A stretch of 64,000 bases of DNA from Deinococcus sedimenti. Lineage in GTDB: Bacteria; Deinococcota; Deinococci; Deinococcales; Deinococcaceae. The notes under the pieces are model-generated. The model ran no database searches, was not told where the DNA came from, and saw nothing but the letters and a program-made list of their open reading frames with translations. The stretch covers positions 124,001 through 188,000 of the forward strand of contig NZ_BMQN01000002.1 of NCBI RefSeq assembly GCF_014648135.1, given 5' to 3'. A program made the translations under genes and the position numbers. Below, piece after piece: positions 40,501 to 51,625 of this stretch; positions within the stretch are counted from its first letter, which is position 1; every line of letters begins with the position of its first letter.

Positions 40501-40550
40501 CGTGAATGGAGGAGAGGGGGCGGGCCTGCGCGGCTCGCCCCCCCATTTCA

Positions 40551-40584
40551 CCCCCTCCCGGCCTCCCCCCTGAAGGGGGAGGAG
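40551..40584. repeat. C-rich/G-rich palindrome, near-identical to 9449 and 11678
   Basis: CCTCCCCCCTGAAGGGGGAGG core with flanking CCCCCTCCCGG. Only the loop base differs (TGAA versus TCAA) from the copies at 9449-9482 and 11678-11711. It lies between the convergent hypothetical and amylase genes. Confidence 0.75.
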
Positions 40585-40621
40585 AAGGCGTCCCTACGCC
40601 GTTCCCACTCCCACAACCCGT

Positions 40622-42076
40622 TCACTGCACGCGGAAGGCGGCGGCGTCCCGTGCGGGGAGGCTGAGGTGCAGGTACCCGCCGCTGACGCTGACCTTGGCG
40701 TCCTGCCCGGCGTACAGGGAGGAGGTGGCGGCCAGCGCGGCCCACTTCACGCCCAGGCTGCTCAGTTTCAGGGAGTAGGTGCGGCGCGCGTTGCCGCTGT
40801 GCCACGCGGCGAGGACGGTCTGGCCGTTCAGTTCGCGGGTGAACAGCAGCAGCTGTCCGCTGACGCGGTCGGGGGTGGGCAGCAGGGTCTGCGAGCCGTT
40901 GCTGAGGGCGGGGCTGGCCTTGCGCGCGGCGATGGCGGCTTTCGTGGCGTCGAACACGGCGCGCTCGGCGGGGGTCCACTGGTCCTCGAAGCGCATGTCG
41001 CGGCGGTTGTCGGGGTCCGTGCCGCCGCGCATGGCGATCTCGGTGCCCTGCCAGATAACGGGCACGCCGCGCAGGGTCATCAGGGCGCGCAGGCCGTAGC
41101 GGGTGCGCTCCTGGCCGACGTCCTCGAACAGGCTGCCCTGCGCGAAGCGCGGCACGTCGTGGTTGTCGAGGAACAGCGCCACCTCGCCCGGGCGGGGCAG
41201 TTCACCCTGGCGGGCAAGGACGCTGCGAACGGCGTCCAGGCTGCTCTCGCCCATCACGCTGGCCTTCATGGCGTCCTGCAGGCTGAACAGGAACAGGCTG
41301 TCGAAGCCCGCCTTCTGCCAGTCGGCGACGGTGCCGGTGTCCGCGCCGAACCACTCGCCCAGCGTCCAAGTGCCCGCCTGCCGGTCGGCGGCCAGCAGGT
41401 CGTTCAGGAAGGGCCGCTCGACGTGCTTGATCGCGTCGTACCGGAACGCGTTCACACCCTGTTCACGCCAGAAGTTCGCGTTGCCGAGCAGCAGGTCACG
41501 CACCTGCGGGTTGCTCTGGCGCAGGTCTGGCAGGCCCGACAGGGGGCAGTCCACGTCCTTGTTCTGGGTGGCGTCGCAGGTGGCCTGCGTGTTGAACCAG
41601 TCCCGGCGGACGCGCACGGCGGCGGCCTCGTAGCCGTAGTGGTTGATGACCTGATCGAGCACGACGCGCATTCCGGCGCCCTGCGCGGCCTTCACGAACG
41701 TCCCGAAGTCCGCCAGCGTCCCGAAGTGCGGGTCCACGTTCCGGAAGTCGGCGGGCCAGTACCCGTGGTACCCGGCGGTGCCGAACGAGTTCGCCGCCTG
41801 CTGCTGGTACACCGGCGTGAGCCACACGGACGTCGCCCCCAGCCGCTGGATGTATGCGAGTTTCTGCGTGAGGCCCGGCAGGTCCCCGCCGTGCCACGCG
41901 CGCGGGTCGTCGCGGTTCACACCCTGGTTGTTCGCGGGGTTCCCGTCGAAGAAGCGGTCGGGCATGACCTGATAGATCACCTGCCCCTCGAAATGGGGGA
42001 TGGGCAGGGCCGTCTGCGCGCCCGACCCGCCCGTGAGGGAGGTCAGCAGCGCGCCCAGCAGGGCGAGGTGTCGCAT
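40622..42076 (-). CDS. secreted alpha-amylase (glycoside hydrolase family 13)
   Basis: Encodes 484 residues with a signal peptide (about 1-20). The GH13 barrel has all four conserved regions: VVLDQVINHYG (region I), GVNAFRYDAIKH (II, nucleophile Asp214), TLGEWFG (III, acid/base Glu241) and LFLDNHDVPR (IV, Asp307). A C-terminal beta domain begins about residue 405. Cleaves alpha-1,4 glucans such as starch or maltodextrin outside the cell. TACCAT is 6 nt before the ATG. With glgC at 50306 it indicates alpha-glucan metabolism, though not in one operon. Confidence 0.93.
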   Translation of the reverse strand: MRHLALLGALLTSLTGGSGAQTALPIPHFEGQVIYQVMPDRFFDGNPANNQGVNRDDPRAWHGGDLPGLTQKLAYIQRLGATSVWLTPVYQQQAANSFGTAGYHGYWPADFRNVDPHFGTLADFGTFVKAAQGAGMRVVLDQVINHYGYEAAAVRVRRDWFNTQATCDATQNKDVDCPLSGLPDLRQSNPQVRDLLLGNANFWREQGVNAFRYDAIKHVERPFLNDLLAADRQAGTWTLGEWFGADTGTVADWQKAGFDSLFLFSLQDAMKASVMGESSLDAVRSVLARQGELPRPGEVALFLDNHDVPRFAQGSLFEDVGQERTRYGLRALMTLRGVPVIWQGTEIAMRGGTDPDNRRDMRFEDQWTPAERAVFDATKAAIAARKASPALSNGSQTLLPTPDRVSGQLLLFTRELNGQTVLAAWHSGNARRTYSLKLSSLGVKWAALAATSSLYAGQDAKVSVSGGYLHLSLPARDAAAFRVQ

Positions 42077-42107
42077 GCCCGCATGGTATCGCTTCCAGCG
42101 ACGGGGT

Positions 42108-42217
42108 GGATGGGTGACGGTTGAAAGTTGAGAGAGGGGGTCATCCCCAGTCCCCGCGCACGGAAAAGGGGAGAGGCCGCAACCTCCCCCCACAACCGAT
42201 AGCCCACACCCCAATCG

Positions 42218-42222
<5 letters not shown>
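42108..42222. repeat. heptad-arm hairpin, copy 5 (amylase/ppc gap)
   Basis: Arm TGGGTGA, CGGTTGA, AAGTTGA, GAGAGGG (42111-42138) and a distant complementary arm (ACAACCGATAGCCCACACCCC, AATCGTCAAC) ending at the ppc stop codon (42218). Between them lies a second GGGG-rich hairpin (GGGGTCATCCCC, GGGGAGAGG). This is the most diverged copy of the family. Confidence 0.55.
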
Positions 42223-44713
<2,491 letters not shown>

Positions 44714-44744
44714 GCTCACTCCCTTCAACCGGCAGGGAACCCGT

Positions 44745-45539
44745 TCAGCTCTCCTGCCCTTCCACGTAACGGTACCGTTCAATGCCCACGGCGCGGTTCC
44801 CCTCTATCTGGACAAAGACGCCGTTCAGTTCCGACGGACCGTCCGCCGCGCCGTACCGGTGCGGACGCTCGGTCACGAACCGCTCGATCGGGCCGTGCGG
44901 ATCACTGCCGATGATCGACTCGAACGGCCCGGTGAAGCCCGCGTCCGCCTGGAACGCCGTGCCGCCCGGCAGGATCCGTGTGTCCGCCGTGGGCACGTGC
45001 GTGTGCGTGCCGATCACCGCCGCCACCCGCCCGTCCAGGTACCGGGCCATGCCCTGCTTCTCGCTGGTCGCCTCGGCGTGGAAATCCACGAACACGCTGC
45101 CCAGATCGTCGCGTTCCAGCAGCGTGTCCATCGCGCGGAACGGGTTGTCCACCGCCTCCATGAACACCCGGCCCAGCAGGTTCACGACCGTCAACCGCTC
45201 CGTGCCCTGCGCGGTCTTCACGTCGAAGCTGCGCCAGCCCACCCCCGGCGTGCCCGGATCGCTGTAGTTCAGCGGGCGCACGATCGGGTACGTGCCCTCG
45301 TCCTGCATCAGCACGTACACGTCCTTGTGATGCCACGCGTGATTCCCCAGCGTCATGCAGTGCGCCCCGGCCTTCAGCGCGCCGTCCGCGCCCTCGCGGT
45401 GCAGGCCGAAGCCGCCCGCCGCGTTCTCCATGTTCACCACGATGAAATCCGCCTTCGACCGCAGGGTCGGCAGGTGCGCGCCCAGCACCCGCCGCCCCGC
45501 CGCCGCGAACACATCCCCCACAAACAGCAACCTGATCAT
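44745..45539 (-). CDS. YmdB/DR1281-family metallophosphoesterase
   Basis: Encodes 264 residues of the TIGR00282 family; D. radiodurans DR1281 is a structurally known member with a di-metal site and 2',3'-cAMP phosphodiesterase activity is reported for B. subtilis YmdB. Motifs: [52 protein letters not shown] and [21 protein letters not shown] ends 6 nt before the ATG. It lies upstream of ppc (31 bp), so the two may be cotranscribed. Confidence 0.94.
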   Translation of the reverse strand: MIRLLFVGDVFAAAGRRVLGAHLPTLRSKADFIVVNMENAAGGFGLHREGADGALKAGAHCMTLGNHAWHHKDVYVLMQDEGTYPIVRPLNYSDPGTPGVGWRSFDVKTAQGTERLTVVNLLGRVFMEAVDNPFRAMDTLLERDDLGSVFVDFHAEATSEKQGMARYLDGRVAAVIGTHTHVPTADTRILPGGTAFQADAGFTGPFESIIGSDPHGPIERFVTERPHRYGAADGPSELNGVFVQIEGNRAVGIERYRYVEGQES

Positions 45540-45639
45540 TCGGTCAGGCTACCGTGTCGCGGCCACCCGGCCGTCACGTGCCCGCGCCGTAACGCGCCCG
45601 TAAGTGCCGGGGCGCACCGTGTGATCAGGAGGACATGAC

Positions 45640-46137
45640 ATGACATACATCCTGGTCACGACGGACGGCAGTGAACTCGGTCACCTGGCCCTGCCGCACG
45701 CGCGGGCGCTGGCGGACGCGCTGCACGCACAGCTGACGGTCCTGAGCGTCGTGCTGGACGACACGATGCTCGTGGGGGAGTTCGCGTACATCCCGCCGGT
45801 GAGCGGTCCGGACGAGGCGGCGCGGGTGCAGGCCACGCGGGAGGATCTCGCCGCGCGGCTGCCGGGCGCAGTCGTCAGGGTGGATCTGGCGCGTGGGCGG
45901 CACACGATCCGCGCGATCCTCGACGCCGCCGCTGAGCTGCGCCCCGACCTGATCGTCATGGGCACGCACGGCCGCAGCGGGCTGGGCCGGGCGCTGCTGG
46001 GCAGCGTCGCCGAGGGGGTCGCGCATCACGCCACCGCGCCGGTCCTGCTGGTGCGCGAGGGGCAGCCCGTGACGCGCTGGGCCGCGCCGGGGGCGCTGGG
46101 TGGTCCGGGGGGACGGCCGAGCGGCCCGGTCGCCTGA
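45640..46137 (+). CDS. universal stress protein (UspA family)
   Basis: Encodes 165 residues. The ATP-binding motif G-2x-G-9x-G-S/T is present as GTHGRSGLGRALLGSVAEGV, together with the N-terminal VTTDGSELG and the closing APVLLVR strand, indicating an ATP-binding UspA protein used in stress. The last about 25 residues are a Gly/Pro-rich tail absent from most family members. AGGAGG precedes the ATG; a second ATG 5 nt earlier is out of frame. Confidence 0.93.
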   Translation: MTYILVTTDGSELGHLALPHARALADALHAQLTVLSVVLDDTMLVGEFAYIPPVSGPDEAARVQATREDLAARLPGAVVRVDLARGRHTIRAILDAAAELRPDLIVMGTHGRSGLGRALLGSVAEGVAHHATAPVLLVREGQPVTRWAAPGALGGPGGRPSGPVA

Positions 46138-46219
46138 AGGCGATGTCGGGGGTGGCTCGCGTTCCGGGGGGGACGCGGGTCACCGTCTGCCCCGCGGCGG
46201 GCGGGTAGACTGGCGCGTT

Positions 46220-48793
46220 ATGGCGGCGGTCAGGAAACCAGAAGTGATGAGCCCGGTGGGCGGTGAGGCGCAACTGCGCGCCGCAGTGGAGGCCGGCGCG
46301 GACGCCGTGTTCTTCGGCGTGAATCCCGCGCGGGGCGAGGGCCGCGCGGACGGGGCGGGCTTCCACGCCCGTGCGAAGGTCGGCTTCGATCTGGAGGCCC
46401 TGCCGGACATCATGGGCGGCCTGCACGCGCGTGGCGTGCTGGGCTTCGTGACGTTCAACGTGCTGGTGTTCGACCGGGAGCTGCGGCAGGCCGAGCGGCA
46501 GCTGATGGCCCTGGCGGAGGCCGGGGTGGACGCGCTGATCGTGCAGGATCACGGCGTGGCGCGCTTGGCGCACGAGATCTGCCCGGACCTGCCCATTCAC
46601 GGCAGCACGCAGATGAGCATCACGTCCGCCGAGGGCGCCGAACTCGCGCGGCGCTTCGGGGCGAGCCGCGTGGTGCTGGGCCGCGAACTGAGCCTGCGCG
46701 ACATCGAGCGGATCAAGAACGCGACCGACATCGAACTGGAGACGTTCGTGCACGGCGCGCTGTGCGTCAGTTACTCCGGGCAGTGTTTTTCCAGTGAGGC
46801 CTGGGGTGGGCGCAGCGCGAACCGCGGGCAGTGCGCGCAGGCGTGCCGCCTCCCGTACGAGCTGTTCGTGGACGGCGAGCACCGTGACCTGGGCGACGCC
46901 CGCTACCTGCTCTCGCCCGGCGACCTGTACGCGCTGCATCAGGTGCCCGATCTGGTGCGGATCGGCGTGGACTGCCTGAAGATCGAGGGCCGTTACAAGG
47001 ACGCCGAGTTCGTCGCCCTGACGACCGCCGCGTACCGCAGGGCGGTGGACGAGGCCTGGGCGGGCCTGCCGCTGAGCGTCACCGCGCAGGAGGAACGCGA
47101 CCTGGAACAGGTGTACTCGCGTGGGTTGGGGCCGCACTTCATGGCGGGCACCAACCACCAGACCGTCGTGCGTGGCCGCGCGCCGAGGCACCGTGGCGTG
47201 CGCGTCGGCACCGTGCGCGGCGTGACCGAACGTGGCGTGCTGGTCGAACTGAGCGAGGTCGTGAAACCCGGCGACGGACTGGTGTTCGACCCCGCGAACT
47301 GGCGCACCCCCGAGGGACGCGAGGAGGGGGGCTTCCTGTACGGCCTGTGGCAGGACGGCCGTCAGCTGGACGACGTGGCGCTGGACGGCGTGCGCGCCGG
47401 CGGCCTGTACGAGCTGCGCTTCGGGCGCGGCGCAGTCGACGGCCGCCGCGTGCGCGAGGGTGACCCGGTGTGGCGCACCCAGGACCCCACCCTGGCCGCC
47501 CGCGTGAAACCGCTGGTGGAGGCCGCCGATCCGCTGCACACCCGCCCGGTGGACGCGCACTTCGTCGGGCACGTGGGCCAGCCGCCGGCGCTGACCCTGA
47601 CCGACGGGCAGGGCCGTAGCGTGACCATCACGCTGCCCGAACCCCTCTCGGAGGCCCGGAATCGCGCGCTGGACGAGGCGGGCCTGCGCGAGCAGCTGGG
47701 GAAACTGGGCGGCACGCCGTACCACCTCGGGGCCCTCAGCACCGACCTGCGCGGGGCGGGCTTCCTGCCGGTCAGCGCCCTGAACGCCCTGCGCCGCGAG
47801 GCCGCCGCCGCCCTGACCGACGCCCGCGCCGCCGCGCCCGAGCGCACCGTCACCCCGCGCCTGGACGACGCGCTGGCCGCCCTGACCCGCCCGCAGGCCC
47901 CCGCGCCCACCGCGACGCGCCTGCACGCGCTGGTCCGCACGCCCGAACAGCTGGACGCCGCGCTTGCGGCCCGGCCCGACTCGGTCACGCTGGACTACCT
48001 GGAACTGTACGGCCTGAAACCCAGCGTGGAACGCGTCAGGGCCGCCGGAATCCCCGTGCGGGTCGCCAGCCCCCGCATCCTGAAACCCACCGAGCAGAAC
48101 CTCCAGAAATTCCTCGAATCCCTGGATGCGGGCATCCTGGTCCGCAGCGGCGGCCTGCTGGAAGGCCTGCATGAGGCCGGGACGACCGCAGAACTGACGG
48201 GGGATTTCAGCCTGAACGCCGCGAACGTCCTGACCACCCGCGCGCTGCTGGACCTGGGCCTGACCCGCCTGACGCCCACCTTCGACCTGAACGCGCAGCA
48301 GATCACCGAACTGGCCTCCCTCGTGGGCGGCGCCGCACTGGAACCCGTCGCGTATGGACACCTGCCGGTCTTCCACACCGAACACTGCGTGTTCTGCCGC
48401 TTCCTGAGCAGCGGCACCGACTACACGAACTGCGGTCACCCCTGCGAATCGCACCGCGTCGCCCTGCGCGACGAGCGGGGCCGCGCGCACCCGGTCATGG
48501 CGGACGTCGGCTGCCGCAACACCGTCTTCGAGGGCCGCCCCCAGGTGGCCGCCGCGCACCTGCGCGACTGGCACGCGGCGGGCATCCGCGACCTGCGCCT
48601 GGAATTCGTGCACGAGACGCCCGAACAGGTCCGCGAGGTCATCCACGCCCACCGCGCGTACCTGCGGGGCGAACTGACCGCCGCGCAACTCCAGGCGGCG
48701 CTGGACGAGCAGGTGGACCAGGGCACCACCGAGGGCAGCCTGTTCGTCCCGAACGACTTCGGGCTGCTGGACGCCCTGCCCATCCTGAGCTGA
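46220..48793 (+). CDS. peptidase U32 family protein, RlhA-like (23S rRNA C2501 hydroxylation)
   Basis: Encodes 857 residues. The U32 domain (about 1-430) has EAGADAVFFGVN, GSTQMSITSAEGA, ETFVHGALCVSYSGQCFSS and SANRGQCAQACR, the cysteine cluster that binds an iron-sulphur centre. A DUF3656-type middle domain and a C-terminal part with further cysteines (EHCVFCRFLSSGTDYTNCGHPCES) follow, the architecture of E. coli RlhA. Hydroxylation of 23S rRNA is inferred; other U32 proteins are proteases or tRNA/ubiquinone hydroxylases. TAGACT is 8 nt before the ATG. Confidence 0.88.
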   Translation: MAAVRKPEVMSPVGGEAQLRAAVEAGADAVFFGVNPARGEGRADGAGFHARAKVGFDLEALPDIMGGLHARGVLGFVTFNVLVFDRELRQAERQLMALAEAGVDALIVQDHGVARLAHEICPDLPIHGSTQMSITSAEGAELARRFGASRVVLGRELSLRDIERIKNATDIELETFVHGALCVSYSGQCFSSEAWGGRSANRGQCAQACRLPYELFVDGEHRDLGDARYLLSPGDLYALHQVPDLVRIGVDCLKIEGRYKDAEFVALTTAAYRRAVDEAWAGLPLSVTAQEERDLEQVYSRGLGPHFMAGTNHQTVVRGRAPRHRGVRVGTVRGVTERGVLVELSEVVKPGDGLVFDPANWRTPEGREEGGFLYGLWQDGRQLDDVALDGVRAGGLYELRFGRGAVDGRRVREGDPVWRTQDPTLAARVKPLVEAADPLHTRPVDAHFVGHVGQPPALTLTDGQGRSVTITLPEPLSEARNRALDEAGLREQLGKLGGTPYHLGALSTDLRGAGFLPVSALNALRREAAAALTDARAAAPERTVTPRLDDALAALTRPQAPAPTATRLHALVRTPEQLDAALAARPDSVTLDYLELYGLKPSVERVRAAGIPVRVASPRILKPTEQNLQKFLESLDAGILVRSGGLLEGLHEAGTTAELTGDFSLNAANVLTTRALLDLGLTRLTPTFDLNAQQITELASLVGGAALEPVAYGHLPVFHTEHCVFCRFLSSGTDYTNCGHPCESHRVALRDERGRAHPVMADVGCRNTVFEGRPQVAAAHLRDWHAAGIRDLRLEFVHETPEQVREVIHAHRAYLRGELTAAQLQAALDEQVDQGTTEGSLFVPNDFGLLDALPILS

Positions 48794-48835
48794 CCCGGTC
48801 TCTGAGCCGAGCAGAGGAAAACGGACGCGCTGTCT

Positions 48836-48868
48836 CCCCCGGAATGCCCCCTGCCGGGGGCGTTTTCC
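48836..48868 (+). terminator. terminator after the U32 gene
   Basis: CCCCCGG (48836-48842) pairs with CCGGGGG (48854-48860), followed by CGTTTTCC. An outer pair GGAAAACG (48816-48823) / CGTTTTCC (48861-48868) would allow an alternative larger stem. Confidence 0.7.
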
Positions 48869-48919
48869 TGGCCCGGCTCGTTTCTCACGTACGGCGCGCG
48901 GGGCTGTGTACGCTGGGTC

Positions 48920-49444
48920 ATGGCGACCCTGGCGCACCCGGTGAAGGTGGAACGGCACGACGTGCTGGGTCGGCAGCATCACACGAACACCGGGGTGCGC
49001 CCGGTGCACACGTACCACCGCACGCCGCAGGGACTGTACGTCGCGCGGACGTTCGCGGGCCACCCGCGCATCCGGCACTGGCAGGCGCACCTGCTGCCCA
49101 AACTGAACCTCGTGGCGTGCCGCTACGACTTCCACGGGCGGCGCGAGCACGACTACTACCTGGACGTGGCGAACATCAGCCAGCAGGACGGCGTGTGGGA
49201 GGTCCGGGACCTGTACCTGGACCTGATCGTGCATGACGGCCTGATGGCCGAGATCGTGGACACGGACGAACTGCTGGCCTCACGCGCCGCCGGGCTGATC
49301 GGCGAGTGCGAGGCGCTGCGGGCCGTGCAGATCGCGCACGACACGCTGTCCGGACTGGCCCGCGCCCGCTACAGCCTGAACGACTGGCTGGCGACGCGCG
49401 GCGTGCGGCTGCACTGGCACGAGTGGAGCCTGCTCAGCCGCTGA
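48920..49444 (+). CDS. DUF402 domain protein
   Basis: Encodes 174 residues of the DUF402/FomD-like barrel family. Seen: GLYVARTFAGHPRIRHWQAHLLP, RYDFHGRREHDYYLDVANIS and the family motif VRDLYLDLIVHDGLMAEIVDTDEL with the acidic residues that bind metal in characterised nucleoside diphosphatase members. Function here unknown. TACGCT is 5 nt before the ATG. Confidence 0.88.
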   Translation: MATLAHPVKVERHDVLGRQHHTNTGVRPVHTYHRTPQGLYVARTFAGHPRIRHWQAHLLPKLNLVACRYDFHGRREHDYYLDVANISQQDGVWEVRDLYLDLIVHDGLMAEIVDTDELLASRAAGLIGECEALRAVQIAHDTLSGLARARYSLNDWLATRGVRLHWHEWSLLSR

Positions 49445-49487
49445 CCTGCCGCACCGGCGGACCGCCCAGGCCGCTACCCTGGAGGGC

Positions 49488-50207
49488 ATGATCGACGCTG
49501 CCGCCGACCCGCAGGCCCGACTGGAGGCCGCCCTGCCCGCCGCCCTGGAGCGCCTGCGGGCCACGCCGGGCGCCTACGCGGCCCTGTGGTGCGGGAGTGC
49601 CGCGCGGGGCGAGGGGAACGCGCACAGCGACCTCGACTTCCACGTGCTCGTGAGAGGCGACGACCGCTGGCGCGCGAACTACGTCGTGGAGGGTGTGCCG
49701 GTCGAGGCGTTCCACAACCCCGTGCGGAAGGTCCGCGCGATGTTCGCCGCCGGGCAGGGCGACACCATCACCATGTACGCCGAGGGCCGCCCCGTGTGGC
49801 CGCACCCGGACCTGGACGCCCTGATCGCCGAGGCCCGCGCCCTGCACGCCGCCGGGCCGGACCCGCGCCCCCTGGGGCAGCAGGCCCGCTTCCGGCTGGT
49901 CGAGGAGGTCATGGACGCCCGAGCCCTGGCCGGGGCGGACGACCCGCTGCACGTGCTCGTGGCGTGCCGCGCCGCCGGACTGGCCGTGGAGGCGCTGTTC
50001 GGGGCGCGCGGCTGGTGGGCGGTCAAACCGCAGCGCTGGCTGAGCACGCTGGCTGGGCGTGATCCGCAGGCCGCCCACGACCTCCGGGCCGTCCTGACTG
50101 CGCCGGACGCCGGGGCGCGGCAGGCGGCGCTGGAGGCCCTGACCGTCCGCGTGACCGGCGACCTGACGTACCACGAGGGCGGCAGCGACCCGGTCCCGGT
50201 GCCCTGA
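49488..50207 (+). CDS. nucleotidyltransferase domain protein
   Basis: Encodes 239 residues. The polymerase-beta-type motif LWCGSAARGEGNAHSDLDFHV (G-S-x-x-R-G then S-D-x-D) is intact, with the third acidic position probably in VEAFHNP. The C-terminal half is helical (ALAGADDPLHVLVACRAAGLAVEALFGARGWWAVKP), as in aminoglycoside- or toxin/antitoxin-type transferases. Substrate unknown. TACCCT ends 7 nt before the ATG. Confidence 0.82.
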   Translation: MIDAAADPQARLEAALPAALERLRATPGAYAALWCGSAARGEGNAHSDLDFHVLVRGDDRWRANYVVEGVPVEAFHNPVRKVRAMFAAGQGDTITMYAEGRPVWPHPDLDALIAEARALHAAGPDPRPLGQQARFRLVEEVMDARALAGADDPLHVLVACRAAGLAVEALFGARGWWAVKPQRWLSTLAGRDPQAAHDLRAVLTAPDAGARQAALEALTVRVTGDLTYHEGGSDPVPVP

Positions 50208-50305
50208 CCCCCCGATCCCCTGACCGCCGCCGGCGGGGTGAACCTGAAGAGCGTTCAGGCGCCCCTCAGCCGCCCGTGGGGTGGGCCGGGCAGACTGCCG
50301 GTCAG

Positions 50306-51574
50306 ATGGCACGCTTCTCGAACCGCAGTCTCAGCAGTGGCCCCGGCGGGCGCGGCACCCGCGTGGACGGCCGGAAAGTCCTCGTCCTGATCCTCGCCGG
50401 GGGGAAGGGCGAGCGGCTGGGCGTCCTGACGCAGGAGCGCGCCAAGCCCGCCCTGACCTTCGGCGGCACGTACCGCCTGATCGACTTCGCGCTGAGCAAC
50501 TGCATGCACAGCGGCCTGCCCGACGTGTGGGTGCTGGAGGAATACCAGCTGCACACCCTGAACGACCACCTGACCAACGGCCGCCCCTGGGACCTGGACC
50601 GCACGTACGGCGGCCTGGAGGTGCTGCCCCCCAGCCCGGACACCCTGACCGGCGCACTGGAGGACGCAGGCAACGCGGACGCACTGCACGCCCACCGGCA
50701 CCTGATCCGCTCGTTCGCGCCGGACGTGCTGGTCGTTCTGTCCGCCGATCACGTGTACACCCTGGACTACACCGAGGTCATCCGCCATCACCTGAAGGTC
50801 GGCGCGGCAGTTACGATGGTCACCACCGACCTGCCCGCCGGGGAGGACGCGGGCCGTTTCGGGAACGTGCAGGTCACGAAACGGGGCCGCGTGAAGCGCT
50901 TCGCGTACAAACCCGAAGAGCCGCTGGGTGGCTCCATCACCACCGAGGTCTTCGTGTACGACGCGCCCGCGCTGCTGCGCACCCTGGACGACCTGCGCGC
51001 CGCCACGCCCGCCGGGAAGGGCCTGGGGGACTTCGGGCACGCGCTGATCCCCGCGTTCGTGAAGGCGAAGACGGCGCACGCGTACGCCCTGGACGGCTAC
51101 TGGCTGGACGTGGGCCTGCCCAGCGCGTACTTCCGCGCGCACCAGGACCTGCTCGCGGGCCGCTCGGTGCGGCTGGACGCGCCCGACTGGCCGGTCCTGA
51201 GCAGCAGCATCCCCCGCATGCCCGCCCGGATCGCGCAGGGCGCGCGGGTGGAGGACAGTCTCGTGTCGTACGGCTGCCACGTGCAGGGCCGAGTGATCCG
51301 CTCGGTGCTGTCCCCCGGCGTGACCGTGGAGGCCGGGGCGGTCGTCGAGGACACCGTGATCCTCCGCGACGCGACCATCCGCGCCGGAGCGCACGTCCGC
51401 CGCGCCGTCGTGGACGAGGAGGCCGTCATCGCCGCCTGCGTGGACGGAGGCCCGGACGGTCTGGCCGTGATCGGCGCACGCGCCCACATCGCCGCGCCCG
51501 TCAAGGGTGACACGCAGGTCGAACCGGGCCGCCGCTGGCGCAGGGGCTCCCGCGAGCGCACCGCCGACGAGTGA
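50306..51574 (+). CDS. glgC: glucose-1-phosphate adenylyltransferase (ADP-glucose pyrophosphorylase)
   Basis: Encodes 422 residues. Makes ADP-glucose for glycogen synthesis. N-terminal LILAGGKGERLGVLTQERAKPALTFGGTYRLIDFALSN is the nucleotide-binding signature, with FGNVQV, GYWLDVGLPSAYFRAH (substrate site) and a C-terminal left-handed beta helix (about 300-400; VEDSLVSYGCHVQG, VEDTVILRDA). The first 22 residues (Arg/Gly-rich) may be an extension. CAGACT lies 9 nt before the ATG. Other glg genes are not nearby. Confidence 0.95.
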   Translation: MARFSNRSLSSGPGGRGTRVDGRKVLVLILAGGKGERLGVLTQERAKPALTFGGTYRLIDFALSNCMHSGLPDVWVLEEYQLHTLNDHLTNGRPWDLDRTYGGLEVLPPSPDTLTGALEDAGNADALHAHRHLIRSFAPDVLVVLSADHVYTLDYTEVIRHHLKVGAAVTMVTTDLPAGEDAGRFGNVQVTKRGRVKRFAYKPEEPLGGSITTEVFVYDAPALLRTLDDLRAATPAGKGLGDFGHALIPAFVKAKTAHAYALDGYWLDVGLPSAYFRAHQDLLAGRSVRLDAPDWPVLSSSIPRMPARIAQGARVEDSLVSYGCHVQGRVIRSVLSPGVTVEAGAVVEDTVILRDATIRAGAHVRRAVVDEEAVIAACVDGGPDGLAVIGARAHIAAPVKGDTQVEPGRRWRRGSRERTADE

Positions 51575-51580
51575 AGCAGA

Positions 51581-51618
51581 ACCCCCTCCCACCCATCCGG
51601 CCGGAGGGGGCAGGGGAG
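51581..51618. terminator. bidirectional GC-rich hairpin
   Basis: CCCCCTCCC and CCGG / CCGG and GGGGG, GGGGAGGGG form a nested stem between the convergent glgC and MFS genes. Related in composition to the C-rich/G-rich palindrome family. Confidence 0.55.
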
Positions 51619-51625
51619 GGGCCGG

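Noticed and set aside
45956..49234. About 1090-codon frame antisense to the U32 gene, and similar frames opposite topA (56588-59692) and ppc (42338-44914)
   Set aside because: Mirror frames of well-supported genes, repetitive Val/Gly/Ala/Arg composition.
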